DNA of 64,000 nucleotides from Candidatus Terraquivivens ruidianensis (lineage in GTDB: Archaea > Thermoproteota > Nitrososphaeria_A > Caldarchaeales > Wolframiiraptoraceae), in contig JALNLA010000004.1 of NCBI GenBank assembly GCA_023267975.1, forward strand, positions 1 through 64,000, given 5' to 3'. Below, in pieces: positions 52,351-60,448 of the stretch; the stretch's first letter is position 1, and the number at the start of each line of letters is the position of its first letter. Under the pieces are notes generated by a model. That model had not been told where the DNA came from, did no database searches, and worked only from the letters and a program-made list of their open reading frames with translations. A program made the position numbers and the translations under genes.

Positions 52351-52825
52351 CCAGCATGCTATCGTATCGACCCTCATCTATCTCTTTGAGTATCTGTTTA
52401 GGTTCTTTACCGTCAACCTTTATTCCCATGCTCACGCACGTGCCAACAACTTGTTTTGAGGCTGCTTTTAAGCTCTTGACGCGTAGGTCGGGCATTTTTA
52501 CCTTTGCTATCTTGACAACAGCATCCATGGAGATGCCACCCACATACTCTTTGCTAGGGTTGCCTGAGCCCTTCTCGACTGCCGCCTCCTTGACTATCAA
52601 GGCCGCAACAGATGGTGTTCCTACCTTAATCGAAAACTCTTTTGTATCAGTGTTAACCGTCACCTCAACCGGAACACGCATGCCCATGAATTCAGCCGTA
52701 GCTTCGTTTATCTTCTCCACGACCATCAGCACGTTTAATCCAAGGGGTCCTAAGGATGAACCTATTGGTGGCCCGGCCGTAGCTTTGCCCCCTTCTACGA
52801 TAAACCTGAATTGCTTCTCAGGCAT
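52343..52825 (-). CDS. rpl11: 50S ribosomal protein uL11
   Basis: A 160-residue L11 with QFRFIVEGGKATAGPPIGSSLGPLGLNVLMVVEKINEAT, the N-terminal cyclophilin-like face, and the C-terminal rRNA-binding helical domain (VGTCVSMGIKVDGKEPKQI). It sits in the GTPase-associated centre with uL10. Three bases separate it from NusG, so translation is coupled. Confidence 0.94.
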   Translation of the reverse strand: MPEKQFRFIVEGGKATAGPPIGSSLGPLGLNVLMVVEKINEATAEFMGMRVPVEVTVNTDTKEFSIKVGTPSVAALIVKEAAVEKGSGNPSKEYVGGISMDAVVKIAKVKMPDLRVKSLKAASKQVVGTCVSMGIKVDGKEPKQILKEIDEGRYDSMLGG

Positions 52826-52827
52826 CT

Positions 52828-53301
52828 TTAACTCGCACCCCTCTTTTGAGAAGAGAGAATCCTCACCTGGTCAGCCGATACCGATATCGGTAAAGGAAAA
52901 GCTGCCTCGGATAGCTCGACTGTAACTTCCTTTTTAGCCCTATCCACCCTAATTACTTTGCCCGTTATCCCTTTTAACGGACCGGCGGTTATCTCGACCA
53001 CGTTACCCTCTGAAAGCATGTCTATCATCGGTTTCTCGATTAGGTGGTTCGATACTTCTTTAATATCTATCGGCATCACGGGCCTACTCTTGATGTGTCT
53101 GATTCCTTGTATGAGGACGTTCACAATTTCTTTGTTCTTTGCCTCAACGAAGATGTACCCTTTGATATCTGGGAGCGTTAAAATGGAGGCTATGTCAGCA
53201 TTCTCGCTCCTTACCCTGCTCTCCAGCATCCTAGCTACATTTCTCTCCTGCCCTACGGTCGTCTTTACCGCAAACAGCCTGTATCTTTCCGTACTGCTCA
53301 A
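52828..53301 (-). CDS. nusG: transcription elongation factor NusG/Spt5
   Basis: A 157-residue NusG: NGN domain (1-95, YRLFAVKTTVGQERNVARMLESR...GYIFVEAKN) and KOW domain (about 105-140, MLSEGNVVEITAGPLKGITGKVIRVDRAKKEVTVEL). It binds RNA polymerase (with Rpo4/7 and Spt4) and couples transcription to translation. The TTG at 53301 starts SSTERYRLFAV. It lies in the standard secE-nusG-uL11-uL1-uL10 order. A gap of 105 bases separates it from secE and may hold a promoter. Confidence 0.94.
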   Translation of the reverse strand: MSSTERYRLFAVKTTVGQERNVARMLESRVRSENADIASILTLPDIKGYIFVEAKNKEIVNVLIQGIRHIKSRPVMPIDIKEVSNHLIEKPMIDMLSEGNVVEITAGPLKGITGKVIRVDRAKKEVTVELSEAAFPLPISVSADQVRILSSQKRGAS

Positions 53302-53406
53302 GCTTTAGCATCCCCGAGCTTCAGCGATTATGAGCCATTAGCTACCCATTTAACCAAATCGTCCCTAAATATCTACTTTTGCCCACACCCAATACTCATT
53401 TGAACG

Positions 53407-53604
53407 TTAAACCGTCTGGAGAGCGATGGCCACGAACCTTATTATGAAGGCAATCATGCCCAGCACAATTACTCCCAAAAACGTGATTTTTAGCGCTACC
53501 GTAAACTCAGCCTTGCTAGGCTTCTTCGCCACCTTCATGAGCATAGCCACGGATTTTAAGAACTCGATGAATCCCATGACCAGCCTTTCGCCAAATTTCT
53601 CCAT
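53407..53604 (-). CDS. secE: protein translocase SecE/Sec61-gamma subunit
   Basis: A 65-residue protein with an amphipathic helix (MGFIEFLKSVAMLMKVAKKPSKAEF) and a single membrane helix (about 36-62, LKITFLGVIVLGMIAFIIRFVAIAL), matching archaeal SecE. It clamps the SecY channel. Place in the nusG-ribosomal operon supports it. The start overlaps the methyltransferase gene out of frame by 89 bases; a later ATG (53577) would cut the overlap to 62. A TATA-like GATATATC lies just upstream. Confidence 0.9.
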   Translation of the reverse strand: MEKFGERLVMGFIEFLKSVAMLMKVAKKPSKAEFTVALKITFLGVIVLGMIAFIIRFVAIALQTV

Positions 53605-54145
53605 CCTGTATGATATATCTTTTTTGTCTACCTACGTTGTTAAAAGATTTGTCTGCGTCATAAAGGTAGACCTTGTGTAATTTTCCATCCTCCACAGAAA
53701 TTATGCTCTCGATGGCTATTGGCCGCCATCCTGGAATCGGGAAGTCATGGGCCACGAGTTTCGTCCTAGGTTTGATGTAAGATTCAAGCCTCGGTTTCAG
53801 GATTTTTAGGGCATCATGGGTCAAATACAGGGTTATGATGTCTGCTGAGCTAAAGTTAAACTCAAACAGGTCTCCCTTTACTATCTTAAAGTTTTTAATG
53901 CCCTTCTCCAGCAGCTTGTTATAAGCATAACTTGCCAGCCAAGGGTTGGATTCCACGCCGACAACAGAGCTGCCATAGTTGGTGGCCGCCTCTACCAACA
54001 CCCTTCCATCACCACAGCCCAAGTCGACAAGTACTTGTCCCTCTTTCGGCTCTGCAACGTTCAGCATCAACCTAACCACATCAATCGGCGACGGGTAAAA
54101 CGGTATAGCGGGATTCTTCTTTCTGGAAGCATACGGATAGGGCAT
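53516..54145 (-). CDS. lysine methyltransferase-like protein (aKMT family)
   Basis: A 209-residue Rossmann SAM enzyme: PFYPSPIDVVRLMLNVAEPKEGQVLVDLGCGDGRVLVEAA (motif I), SVVGVESNPWLASYA and NFKIVKGDLFEF, with ITLYLTHDALKILKPRLESYIKP. It resembles archaeal aKMT/Dot1-like lysine methyltransferases that methylate chromatin and ribosomal proteins. The family core ends near residue 165; this copy has a C-terminal tail of about 45 residues (RQKRYIIQDGEIWRKAGHG onward), the last 29 overlapping secE out of frame. The tail may be a read-through after loss of the normal stop. Confidence 0.75.
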   Translation of the reverse strand: MPYPYASRKKNPAIPFYPSPIDVVRLMLNVAEPKEGQVLVDLGCGDGRVLVEAATNYGSSVVGVESNPWLASYAYNKLLEKGIKNFKIVKGDLFEFNFSSADIITLYLTHDALKILKPRLESYIKPRTKLVAHDFPIPGWRPIAIESIISVEDGKLHKVYLYDADKSFNNVGRQKRYIIQDGEIWRKAGHGIHRVLKIRGYAHEGGEEA

Positions 54146-54176
54146 GGCCCACCACTTGGAGCAGAATCAGCTTGAA

Positions 54177-55109
54177 TTAAATTTTTCTTCTGTTTTGAAG
54201 TAGATGCAATAGTAAAGCGGCCTCGGTATGCAACCTGTTGGCAGCCTGTTGCCAGACCAAGGACTTTTTGCCGTCGATTACTGAAGCATCCACCTCTTCT
54301 CCTCTATGCGCAGGCAGGCAGTGCATGAATATCGCGTCCGGTCTTGCCATAGACATCAGCTTCTCCGTCACCTTGTATTCTGGATAGAAAACCTTCATCC
54401 TCCTTTCCCTCTCCTCCTCCTGACCCATGGAAATGAAAACGTCCGTGTAGACGACGTCAGCATCTCTTACTGCCTCCTCTGGTTTTTCCGTCAGCTCTAC
54501 GGAACCTCCAGACCTCTTTATCCACTCCTTCGCCTGTGTTATCACTTCTTCCGAAGGTCGATACTCTCGAGGGGAGGCTACGGAGATTCTAGCACCGAGT
54601 AACGAGCAGGCTTGGATAAGGGAATTGCAAACGTTGTTCCCGTCACCAACGTAAGCCACCTTTACTCCGTAGATGTTGCCTTTTACCTCTTTGATCGTCA
54701 TCATATCAGCAAGTGCCTGACAAGGATGGAACTTGTCGCTTAAGGCGTTAATTATTGGTACGGAGCTGTGCTTTGCCATCTCAAAAAGAGTTTCGTGTCT
54801 ATAGACCCTTGCGACGACAGCATCAACGTAAGCCGACAGGACACGAGCCGTATCGCTCAACGGTTCTCCTCTGCTCAGCTGCATCTCACCGATGCTAAGC
54901 GGTATGCTCTCGCCACCAAGCTTTGCTATAGCAACGTGGAAGGATACCTTGGTCCTCGTAGAGGGCTTTTCGAAAATCAAGGCTATAGACTTGCCAGAGA
55001 GCGGTTTGGTGTCGGGATATCCTTTTTTCTTAAAGGTTATGGCCATATCTATCATATGCAAGATTTCTTCTGAGGTGTATCCTCCGAAATCCAAGAAATG
55101 TCTGGTCAT
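54177..55109 (-). CDS. argF: ornithine carbamoyltransferase
   Basis: A 310-residue enzyme joining carbamoyl phosphate and ornithine to citrulline. Motifs: FEKPSTRTKVSFHVAIAKLGG (carbamoyl-phosphate site), DALSDKFHPCQALADMMTI (HPCQ) and FMHCLPAHRGEEVDASV (ornithine loop; HCLP). Standard length. A TATA-like ATTTAAATATC at 55135-55144 is about 28 bases upstream, so leaderless. An inverted repeat lies directly behind it. Confidence 0.96.
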   Translation of the reverse strand: MTRHFLDFGGYTSEEILHMIDMAITFKKKGYPDTKPLSGKSIALIFEKPSTRTKVSFHVAIAKLGGESIPLSIGEMQLSRGEPLSDTARVLSAYVDAVVARVYRHETLFEMAKHSSVPIINALSDKFHPCQALADMMTIKEVKGNIYGVKVAYVGDGNNVCNSLIQACSLLGARISVASPREYRPSEEVITQAKEWIKRSGGSVELTEKPEEAVRDADVVYTDVFISMGQEEERERRMKVFYPEYKVTEKLMSMARPDAIFMHCLPAHRGEEVDASVIDGKKSLVWQQAANRLHTEAALLLHLLQNRRKI

Positions 55110-55144
55110 ACCTAAGACCGTATCAAAATAATAGATATTTAAAT

Positions 55145-55161
55145 GTGCTAGCGCATAGCAC
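55145..55161. promoter_or_regulatory. inverted repeat beside argF promoter
   Basis: Perfect GTGCTA (55145-55150), spacer GCGCA, TAGCAC (55156-55161), directly upstream of the argF TATA box and about 90 bases from the HTH/ATP-cone gene. Its symmetry suggests a dimer operator. The binder is unknown; the divergent HTH protein or an arginine-responsive regulator are candidates. Confidence 0.45.
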
Positions 55162-55250
55162 TCGGTAACCTTTATCTTAGCTATCGCCTATAACAAAAAC
55201 ACAGTCCAGAGGGGGCGAGCCTCATATTCGTTAATAACGAAGAGAGGACA

Positions 55251-57059
55251 TTGGATATGGTACTAGAGGCTTTAGCATCAACTATAAGGATTGAGATGGT
55301 AAGGCAGCTCTCGAAGCATGATATGAACTACACGGAGTTGATACGCTCCGTAGGCATGAACCCTCAGAAGGACGCAGGAAAGTTTTCTTACCATCTAAAG
55401 AAGCTACTCAGCTCAAAGCTCATAAGAATTAACGAAAAGACAAAGCTTTACGAGCTCTCACATACTGGCAGAATGATGCTGGAGTTAATCGAGCAGGCAA
55501 GGAGGAAGTTAGCAGGCTCGGACCTGCTTATCGTTAGACGTAGCGAGTGTTCGATAGAGCCTTTCGATAAGAATAAGATAGTGAATGCTCTGGTTAAAGA
55601 GGCAGGTATGCCAGCAAAGCTTGCTCATAAGGTTGCATCCAGCGTGGAAGAAAAACTTCTAGACCTTAAAATAGAGTACCTCTCCGCACCCTTGATCAGG
55701 GAGCTTGTAAATTCTGTTTTGATAGACCAAGGGTTGGAGAAGTATAGGCACAAGCTGACAAGGGTTGGAATGCCGCTTTATGATGTAGCCCAGACGATCA
55801 AGAGCGCCTCAAAACAGGGCGGGGCCAACGTCGTTATGAAGATGGCGGCAAACTCTGTTTTGAAGGAGTACGTATTGCTTGATATATTGCCAAGAAATGT
55901 AGCCGATATGTACCTTTCTGGGACGGTAGATATCTACTCGCTGGAATCGTGGGCCACGTCGGTTTATGCTAAAGCATACGATGCCAATATGCTAAATAAA
56001 GCCGATGATACGGACATTTACGAGGCGTTAGTAACAAATTTCATAAAAGACGCATTTATGGTAGAAAAAGAGTTTCTTCTGTATAATCTCAACGATGTTG
56101 TAGCAGGCAAAAAACTATTGAAGCAATTCGCATCAGCACTCATGAAATTTTCTTCCATGAGCGTGCTTGAAGGGCATAAGTTTGTGCTTAACGTTGTTGA
56201 TAATTTAGAACACGTAGAAGATTTGGTGGAGGTTTTTGCTAAGTATCAGAAAGATAACATCCCCCTTGTGGTAAACAAAGATTTACTCGAGAAGGTACTT
56301 CCCCGTTATATTTCTGGGGATGGGAGCGAAGTAATATTCGCAACGACCTCCGACTCGGAAATTTTAGCGAGTAGCGGATACAAAGTCTCTATCAAGAGGT
56401 CGGAAAATGTTGAGAACTTTCTATGCGGTGTAGCTACGGTGAACATGCCAAGGTTGGCGCTGTACTCTGCAGGCAATGAGGAAGAGTTTATGGAGTCTGT
56501 AAGAAGAACGATGTTACTCCTAATAACGGCTTTCATCAAGAAGATGAACTTAACGAACGTGCTTTACGGGAACGTAAACATCAGGCATCAGTTCATCGTA
56601 TCACCATGTGGCATGTTCGAGGCCATAAAATGTTTAACGGGAAACTATCCGACCCCCAACTCTTCGGATATTTTGTTGAACGTGCTGAGGGATATGGTCA
56701 AGCTATCCTCAAAGGGCTCCAAAAAAGACCTTCAGATAAAAGTGGCCAACACCTGTCCACCACCATCCTCTTGGAGAATGGTAAAGTCTGACATCGAGAA
56801 GTTTGGCTTTAAAACAATATCAAGCCTATCCCTTTACCCCGGCACGTCTAGCATTACATACTCAAACACCATCGTACCTTACGATGCAAAAATACCACAG
56901 GAAGATAGGTTACAACTCGAGGCGAAAGTCGCCAATGTTTTGAATGGAGGCTACGCAGTATTATTGCCTAAACCTTCAAAGGACAGGGACGTCCAAGAAA
57001 TTGTTAGCCTCGCTAAGAGGTACCTGGAGCTTGGTGGAGATTCCTTAAAGTTTATTTAG
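55251..57059 (+). CDS. HTH + ATP-cone + degenerate NrdD-like protein
   Basis: A 602-residue three-part protein. Residues 1-90 are an ArsR-like winged helix (EALASTIRIEMVRQL, YHLKKLLSSKLIRINEKTK). Residues about 95-185 match an ATP-cone (VRRSECSIEPFDKNKIVNALV). Residues about 190-602 resemble the barrel of class III ribonucleotide reductase: LPRNVADMYLSGTVDIYSLE, GVATVNMPRLALYSAG, SPCGMFEAI and LTGNYPTP. No RVCGY-type glycyl-radical site is visible near the C-terminus (which ends LELGGDSLKFI). It cannot work as a normal NrdD and is more likely a nucleotide-sensing transcription regulator. TTG 55251 or ATG 55257 starts it. Confidence 0.72.
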   Translation: MDMVLEALASTIRIEMVRQLSKHDMNYTELIRSVGMNPQKDAGKFSYHLKKLLSSKLIRINEKTKLYELSHTGRMMLELIEQARRKLAGSDLLIVRRSECSIEPFDKNKIVNALVKEAGMPAKLAHKVASSVEEKLLDLKIEYLSAPLIRELVNSVLIDQGLEKYRHKLTRVGMPLYDVAQTIKSASKQGGANVVMKMAANSVLKEYVLLDILPRNVADMYLSGTVDIYSLESWATSVYAKAYDANMLNKADDTDIYEALVTNFIKDAFMVEKEFLLYNLNDVVAGKKLLKQFASALMKFSSMSVLEGHKFVLNVVDNLEHVEDLVEVFAKYQKDNIPLVVNKDLLEKVLPRYISGDGSEVIFATTSDSEILASSGYKVSIKRSENVENFLCGVATVNMPRLALYSAGNEEEFMESVRRTMLLLITAFIKKMNLTNVLYGNVNIRHQFIVSPCGMFEAIKCLTGNYPTPNSSDILLNVLRDMVKLSSKGSKKDLQIKVANTCPPPSSWRMVKSDIEKFGFKTISSLSLYPGTSSITYSNTIVPYDAKIPQEDRLQLEAKVANVLNGGYAVLLPKPSKDRDVQEIVSLAKRYLELGGDSLKFI

Positions 57060-57426
57060 ACTTTAGCAAAAGGATAGCCTTCGCCAAGTCCCCGCCGACT
57101 TCTAAAAGAGCCTTCTTCGCTTCCTCTTCCGATACACCTGCTTGAAGTGCCACCACGGCGATGTCTTCGGGTGAGGGTTCGTAAGCGGGTGGTTTGGTCT
57201 CGCTCACTACGGCCTTCTGCTCAGAAACTTCGCCGCCTATGATCTGATAGACCTTCTCGCCGCCAACCTGCAAAACCACGACGGTTGGGTCTTTTATCAC
57301 AACATCCTTATCGGGTAGACGGATTAGCACCTCCTTAGCCACGTTTTGCTCCGTTACGTCAAGGCCTAGGCTGCCGAGTAGCTTTGACTGCATTCTTCTA
57401 AGCTCACGCGAGCTTATCTTTTTCAT
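57052..57426 (-). CDS. nac: nascent polypeptide-associated complex protein (aNAC)
   Basis: A 124-residue homologue of NAC-alpha: NAC domain (1-70, SSRELRRMQSKLLGSLGLDVTEQNVAKEVLIRLPDKDVVIKDPTVVVLQVGGEKVYQIIG) and a UBA domain at the end (SPEDIAVVALQAGVSEEEAKKALLEVGGDLAKAILLLKS). It shields emerging chains at the ribosome as a homodimer. The start overlaps the PUA gene stop by four bases, and the 3' end overlaps the convergent HTH/ATP-cone gene by eight. Confidence 0.96.
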   Translation of the reverse strand: MKKISSRELRRMQSKLLGSLGLDVTEQNVAKEVLIRLPDKDVVIKDPTVVVLQVGGEKVYQIIGGEVSEQKAVVSETKPPAYEPSPEDIAVVALQAGVSEEEAKKALLEVGGDLAKAILLLKSK

Positions 57427-57884
57427 AGAACCCCGCCCCTAACCTTTCTAACCTTCACGGCCAGACCTCGCTTAAACTTACCCATCTCACAACCACTCAT
57501 TACGGCTTTACCCACGGCCAATAAATCACCTTTATTGTTTTCTATGAGAACCTCCTCTCCGGGTAAAATGCTTGGGTCAGCTTCTACTATGTGCTTAGAA
57601 AATAAGGATTTCCCCTCGGTAATGAATCTGGCAGCCTCGTCGGAAGCAACGACCCTAAACCTACCGGTCGGTAACAGTACCCTCAGCCTCATAGCGCCCT
57701 CAACCGTCAACGCTATCGAGCCGTCGTTGCCCCTTATCGTCGCCAAGACATTGCCGTTTAAATAGACCCTTTTCGGCTTGCCCGTACGTTTCGAGACCTC
57801 AACTACAGAGTCGTCTGGGAAAAGCCGCTCGCCCACGTCCATTCCGAATTGATAGTTGGAAATCGCCCTAACGATGTCTAACAA
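57423..57884 (-). CDS. PUA-domain RNA-binding protein, MCTS1/Tma20-like
   Basis: A 153-residue protein: an N-terminal pre-PUA (1-75) and a C-terminal PUA domain with RLRVLLPTGRFRVVASDEAARFITEGKSLFSKHIVEADPSILPGEEVLIENNKGDLLAVGKAVMSGCEM. This size and pair match the archaeal COG2016 proteins related to eukaryotic MCTS1, involved in translation restart. It precedes NAC with a four-base overlap, an association seen in many archaea. Two bases separate it from hflX upstream. Confidence 0.85.
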   Translation of the reverse strand: MLDIVRAISNYQFGMDVGERLFPDDSVVEVSKRTGKPKRVYLNGNVLATIRGNDGSIALTVEGAMRLRVLLPTGRFRVVASDEAARFITEGKSLFSKHIVEADPSILPGEEVLIENNKGDLLAVGKAVMSGCEMGKFKRGLAVKVRKVRGGVL

Positions 57885-57885
57885 C

Positions 57886-59139
57886 TCAGCTACCCTCTAC
57901 CTTAAACGATCTAACCAAGCCGAGCCTCTTCAGTTTTTCGGCTAAGTAATAGGGCGCCTCAATCCTCAACTCTATAAAGCCGTCGTTATATTTCAGCTCT
58001 AAGATATTTGACTTCTCACGAATCTCTGATAGAACTTTTGCGGAACCCTCATCGCTTCCATCTATCTCGGCCGTTGCAATCACGTAACCTCCCATCATCG
58101 AAGCTACCTGTTGTTCCAATAGGTCTAGGTTGGTGCGGTACAAGGCCGAGGTTGTTACATACGGTAGCGCCAGACCGAGCCTTTCAACCTTCTTTTCACC
58201 ATCGTTTACGAGGTCCATTTTGTTCAATACGACAAGCGTCGGTATGGAGTGAGCACCTATCAAGCCTAAGGTCTCCAACGAATATGCGAGCTTCTCCCTG
58301 ATTATCTCTACGGGCTCTGAGAAATCTGCGACTAAAAGTATAAGGTCTGAGAACAGTATCTCGCTCAGCGTGGAGTGGAATGCATCGATGAGCATCGGCG
58401 GTAAGTTCTTGATGAACCCTACGGTGTCGGATAGGAATGCGCTCCTGCCCCTTATCTTGACGAGCCTGATGGTTGTAGAAAGGGTTGTGAATAGCTTGTC
58501 GTCAACGGGCACGCTCTCGGATGCTAGCGCGTTGAAGAGCGTTGACTTGCCCGCGTTAGTATAACCAACGAGCGATATCGTCGGGATTCCGTACTTCTCC
58601 CTTCTGAGCCTGAATAACTCCCGCCTTTTCTTTATGCTGATCAGCTTCTTGGTTAGCGTGTGTATTCTTCTGTTGACCTCGTTGTAATAAACATCAGCCT
58701 CGTAAGCACCGAGCCCATGAAAGCCTGGCTGCTCGCCCATCTTAGCAAGCCGAACTTTCTCCCTAGCCCTTGAGAGCTCATATTTCAGCTCCGCTAGCTT
58801 GATTTGCAGCTTAGCTTCCTTCGAGGAGGCATGAAGGGAAAATATCTCCAGTATTAGCTGAGCTCTCGACATGACGGGAACACCGAGGGCCTTCGCCAAG
58901 TTATACTCCTGAACTGTCTTAACGTCGTTCTCGAAAATTACCTTCTCTATATTCAATCTCTTAACCGCATCCTTCAGCTCCGTCACCTTTCCGGGTCCGA
59001 TGTTGTATTTTGGATGCGGATAACGGCGTTGCACGAGCTCGTATGCCACCTCATAACCCGCAGTCAAACATAGCTCTCTAAGCTCATCTAAGTTCGGCCT
59101 CTCGTCGGGATGTAGGCGATGAACTATCGCTACCCTCAA
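57886..59139 (-). CDS. hflX: ribosome-associated GTPase HflX
   Basis: A 417-residue GTPase. The N-terminal HflX domain (1-180) contains VQRRYPHPKYNIGPGKVTEL and a coiled coil with LSRAREKVRLAKMGEQPGFHGLGAYEADVYYNEVNRRIHTL. The G domain (about 190-350) has GYTNAGKSTLFN (G1), DTVGF (G3) and NKMD (G4). It rescues stalled or heat-damaged ribosomes. It forms an operon with the PUA and NAC genes. Confidence 0.95.
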   Translation of the reverse strand: MRVAIVHRLHPDERPNLDELRELCLTAGYEVAYELVQRRYPHPKYNIGPGKVTELKDAVKRLNIEKVIFENDVKTVQEYNLAKALGVPVMSRAQLILEIFSLHASSKEAKLQIKLAELKYELSRAREKVRLAKMGEQPGFHGLGAYEADVYYNEVNRRIHTLTKKLISIKKRRELFRLRREKYGIPTISLVGYTNAGKSTLFNALASESVPVDDKLFTTLSTTIRLVKIRGRSAFLSDTVGFIKNLPPMLIDAFHSTLSEILFSDLILLVADFSEPVEIIREKLAYSLETLGLIGAHSIPTLVVLNKMDLVNDGEKKVERLGLALPYVTTSALYRTNLDLLEQQVASMMGGYVIATAEIDGSDEGSAKVLSEIREKSNILELKYNDGFIELRIEAPYYLAEKLKRLGLVRSFKVEGS

Positions 59140-59170
59140 GGACTGATATAAAATGCTTTGATGAGTTATA

Positions 59171-59551
59171 TCAACCTTCCTTTTCTTCCATTCTAAGCTT
59201 TTTCATAGCATCCCCCAGCGTATATCCGCTTGGCCGTGGTTTACTGAGAAACGGTTCGTACGAATAATCCTCTGTCGTCTCCTCTACTATCTGTATCTTC
59301 AAAAACTTTTCTATCTTCCTAGCAAGCTCGATGGGAGGCTTGACCTCCCCCTGTTCGATCTTTTTGATGAGCGTTACTTTCTCGTTTAGTTGCGCAGCAA
59401 GCTCCTCCTGCGACAGCCCCATGCGCTCCCTAGCATTCTTTATCCTTACATGGAAACCCTCCGCATAATCGATCTCTTCTATCGGCATGAAGATTTTCTT
59501 CGATGCCGTACCCTTCTTAAGTTCAGCTTTTTTCGGGTTATTAGAAGGCAT
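59171..59551 (-). CDS. MBF1-type coactivator without zinc ribbon
   Basis: A 126-residue protein with the MBF1 helix-turn-helix (GFHVRIKNARERMGLSQEELAAQLNEKVTLIKKIEQGEVKPPIELARKIEKFLKI, about 30-86) and the C-terminal end TLGDAMKKLRM. The archaeal MBF1 N-terminus usually has a CxxC zinc ribbon; here it is a short basic tail (PSNNPKKAELKKGTASKK) with no cysteines. The ATG at 59551 and a TATA-like ATTAAATATAT further upstream leave no room for a ribbon. It may link TBP to regulators or bind ribosomes. Confidence 0.88.
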   Translation of the reverse strand: MPSNNPKKAELKKGTASKKIFMPIEEIDYAEGFHVRIKNARERMGLSQEELAAQLNEKVTLIKKIEQGEVKPPIELARKIEKFLKIQIVEETTEDYSYEPFLSKPRPSGYTLGDAMKKLRMEEKEG

Positions 59552-59680
59552 GTTAGCCCATCTAAAATGTCTAGGAACGCCCTAATATATTTAATGTGAC
59601 TGGCCGCTACGTTCTGCGCCATACTGAATAATTTCATTATGGTTAAACATTTAATTCTGACGATGCGGCTGTAAGCTCGT

Positions 59681-60397
59681 ATGATTTTCGTAGATAGTAA
59701 GGAAGCATCAAAGAACAAGAAAATACTGGAAATGCTGACGAACGTGCTGGGTCAGCAGGTCGGCATTAAGAACCTAGACGTCGGGGACTATCTCCTTGAC
59801 GGTGCTGAGGGGGTGGCAATGATTGAGAGGAAGACGGTTACCGATCTGCTGAGCTCTCTGAAGCCCGACGAATCGGGCCGCGGGAGGATATGGTCCCAGC
59901 TTGATAAGCTCTCTGAGATGGATTCTTTTGAGAAGATATTGATAATAGAGGGGTGGCTGGGCGCGATAAGGAAGATGACGGGGTGGAATGAGGCCAGCGT
60001 CTACAGAGCAGTAGAGAGCATACAGAGGAGCTACGAGGTCGCCGTTATTCATACGCCAGACTGGAGGGGAACGGGAGCTTACATAATAACAAAATACAAG
60101 AGTCTTTCGGAGAAAACAGAGCCAAGGGACATAAGGCTTAGGGTAAGCTCAGCCTCGATGACGCCGGAGCAGCAAGCGCTCTATGTCGTAGAAGGGCTTC
60201 CGAGGGTTGGGCCGAGCCTGGCCAAAGCTCTCCTCAAGACCTACGGCTCCGTGAAGAATGTGTTTGATTCGCTGGCCTCAAAACCTGTTGATCTCCTGAG
60301 GGATGACGTGGCCAAATCTTTGGGCAGAAAACCCCCGGAGATTGTTATAAAGAATGCCAAAGAACTGATCGTAAAAGAGGTTAAATTTGAACAGTGA
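59681..60397 (+). CDS. xpf: XPF/ERCC4-family structure-specific nuclease
   Basis: A 238-residue short archaeal XPF: nuclease domain (1-150) with DVGDYLLDG and the catalytic MIERKTVTDLLSS (ERK-x3-D), and a C-terminal (HhH)2 domain (about 165-235, LPRVGPSLAKALLKTYGSVKNVFDSL). It cuts branched DNA, usually with PCNA as partner. It lacks the helicase of euryarchaeal Hef, as in other TACK archaea. No obvious PCNA box is visible at the end. ATG at 59681 is about 27 bases after ATTTAATTC, so leaderless. Confidence 0.94.
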   Translation: MIFVDSKEASKNKKILEMLTNVLGQQVGIKNLDVGDYLLDGAEGVAMIERKTVTDLLSSLKPDESGRGRIWSQLDKLSEMDSFEKILIIEGWLGAIRKMTGWNEASVYRAVESIQRSYEVAVIHTPDWRGTGAYIITKYKSLSEKTEPRDIRLRVSSASMTPEQQALYVVEGLPRVGPSLAKALLKTYGSVKNVFDSLASKPVDLLRDDVAKSLGRKPPEIVIKNAKELIVKEVKFEQ

Positions 60398-60448
60398 GTT
60401 CGTGAAGGTTTTAAAGAAACTCTGGAGATTAAAGAGGCGCTGTATGAA

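Noticed and set aside
59681-60397. Euryarchaeal Hef (helicase-nuclease) fragment
   Set aside because: The gene has its own promoter and full nuclease plus (HhH)2 domains, matching the short XPF form.
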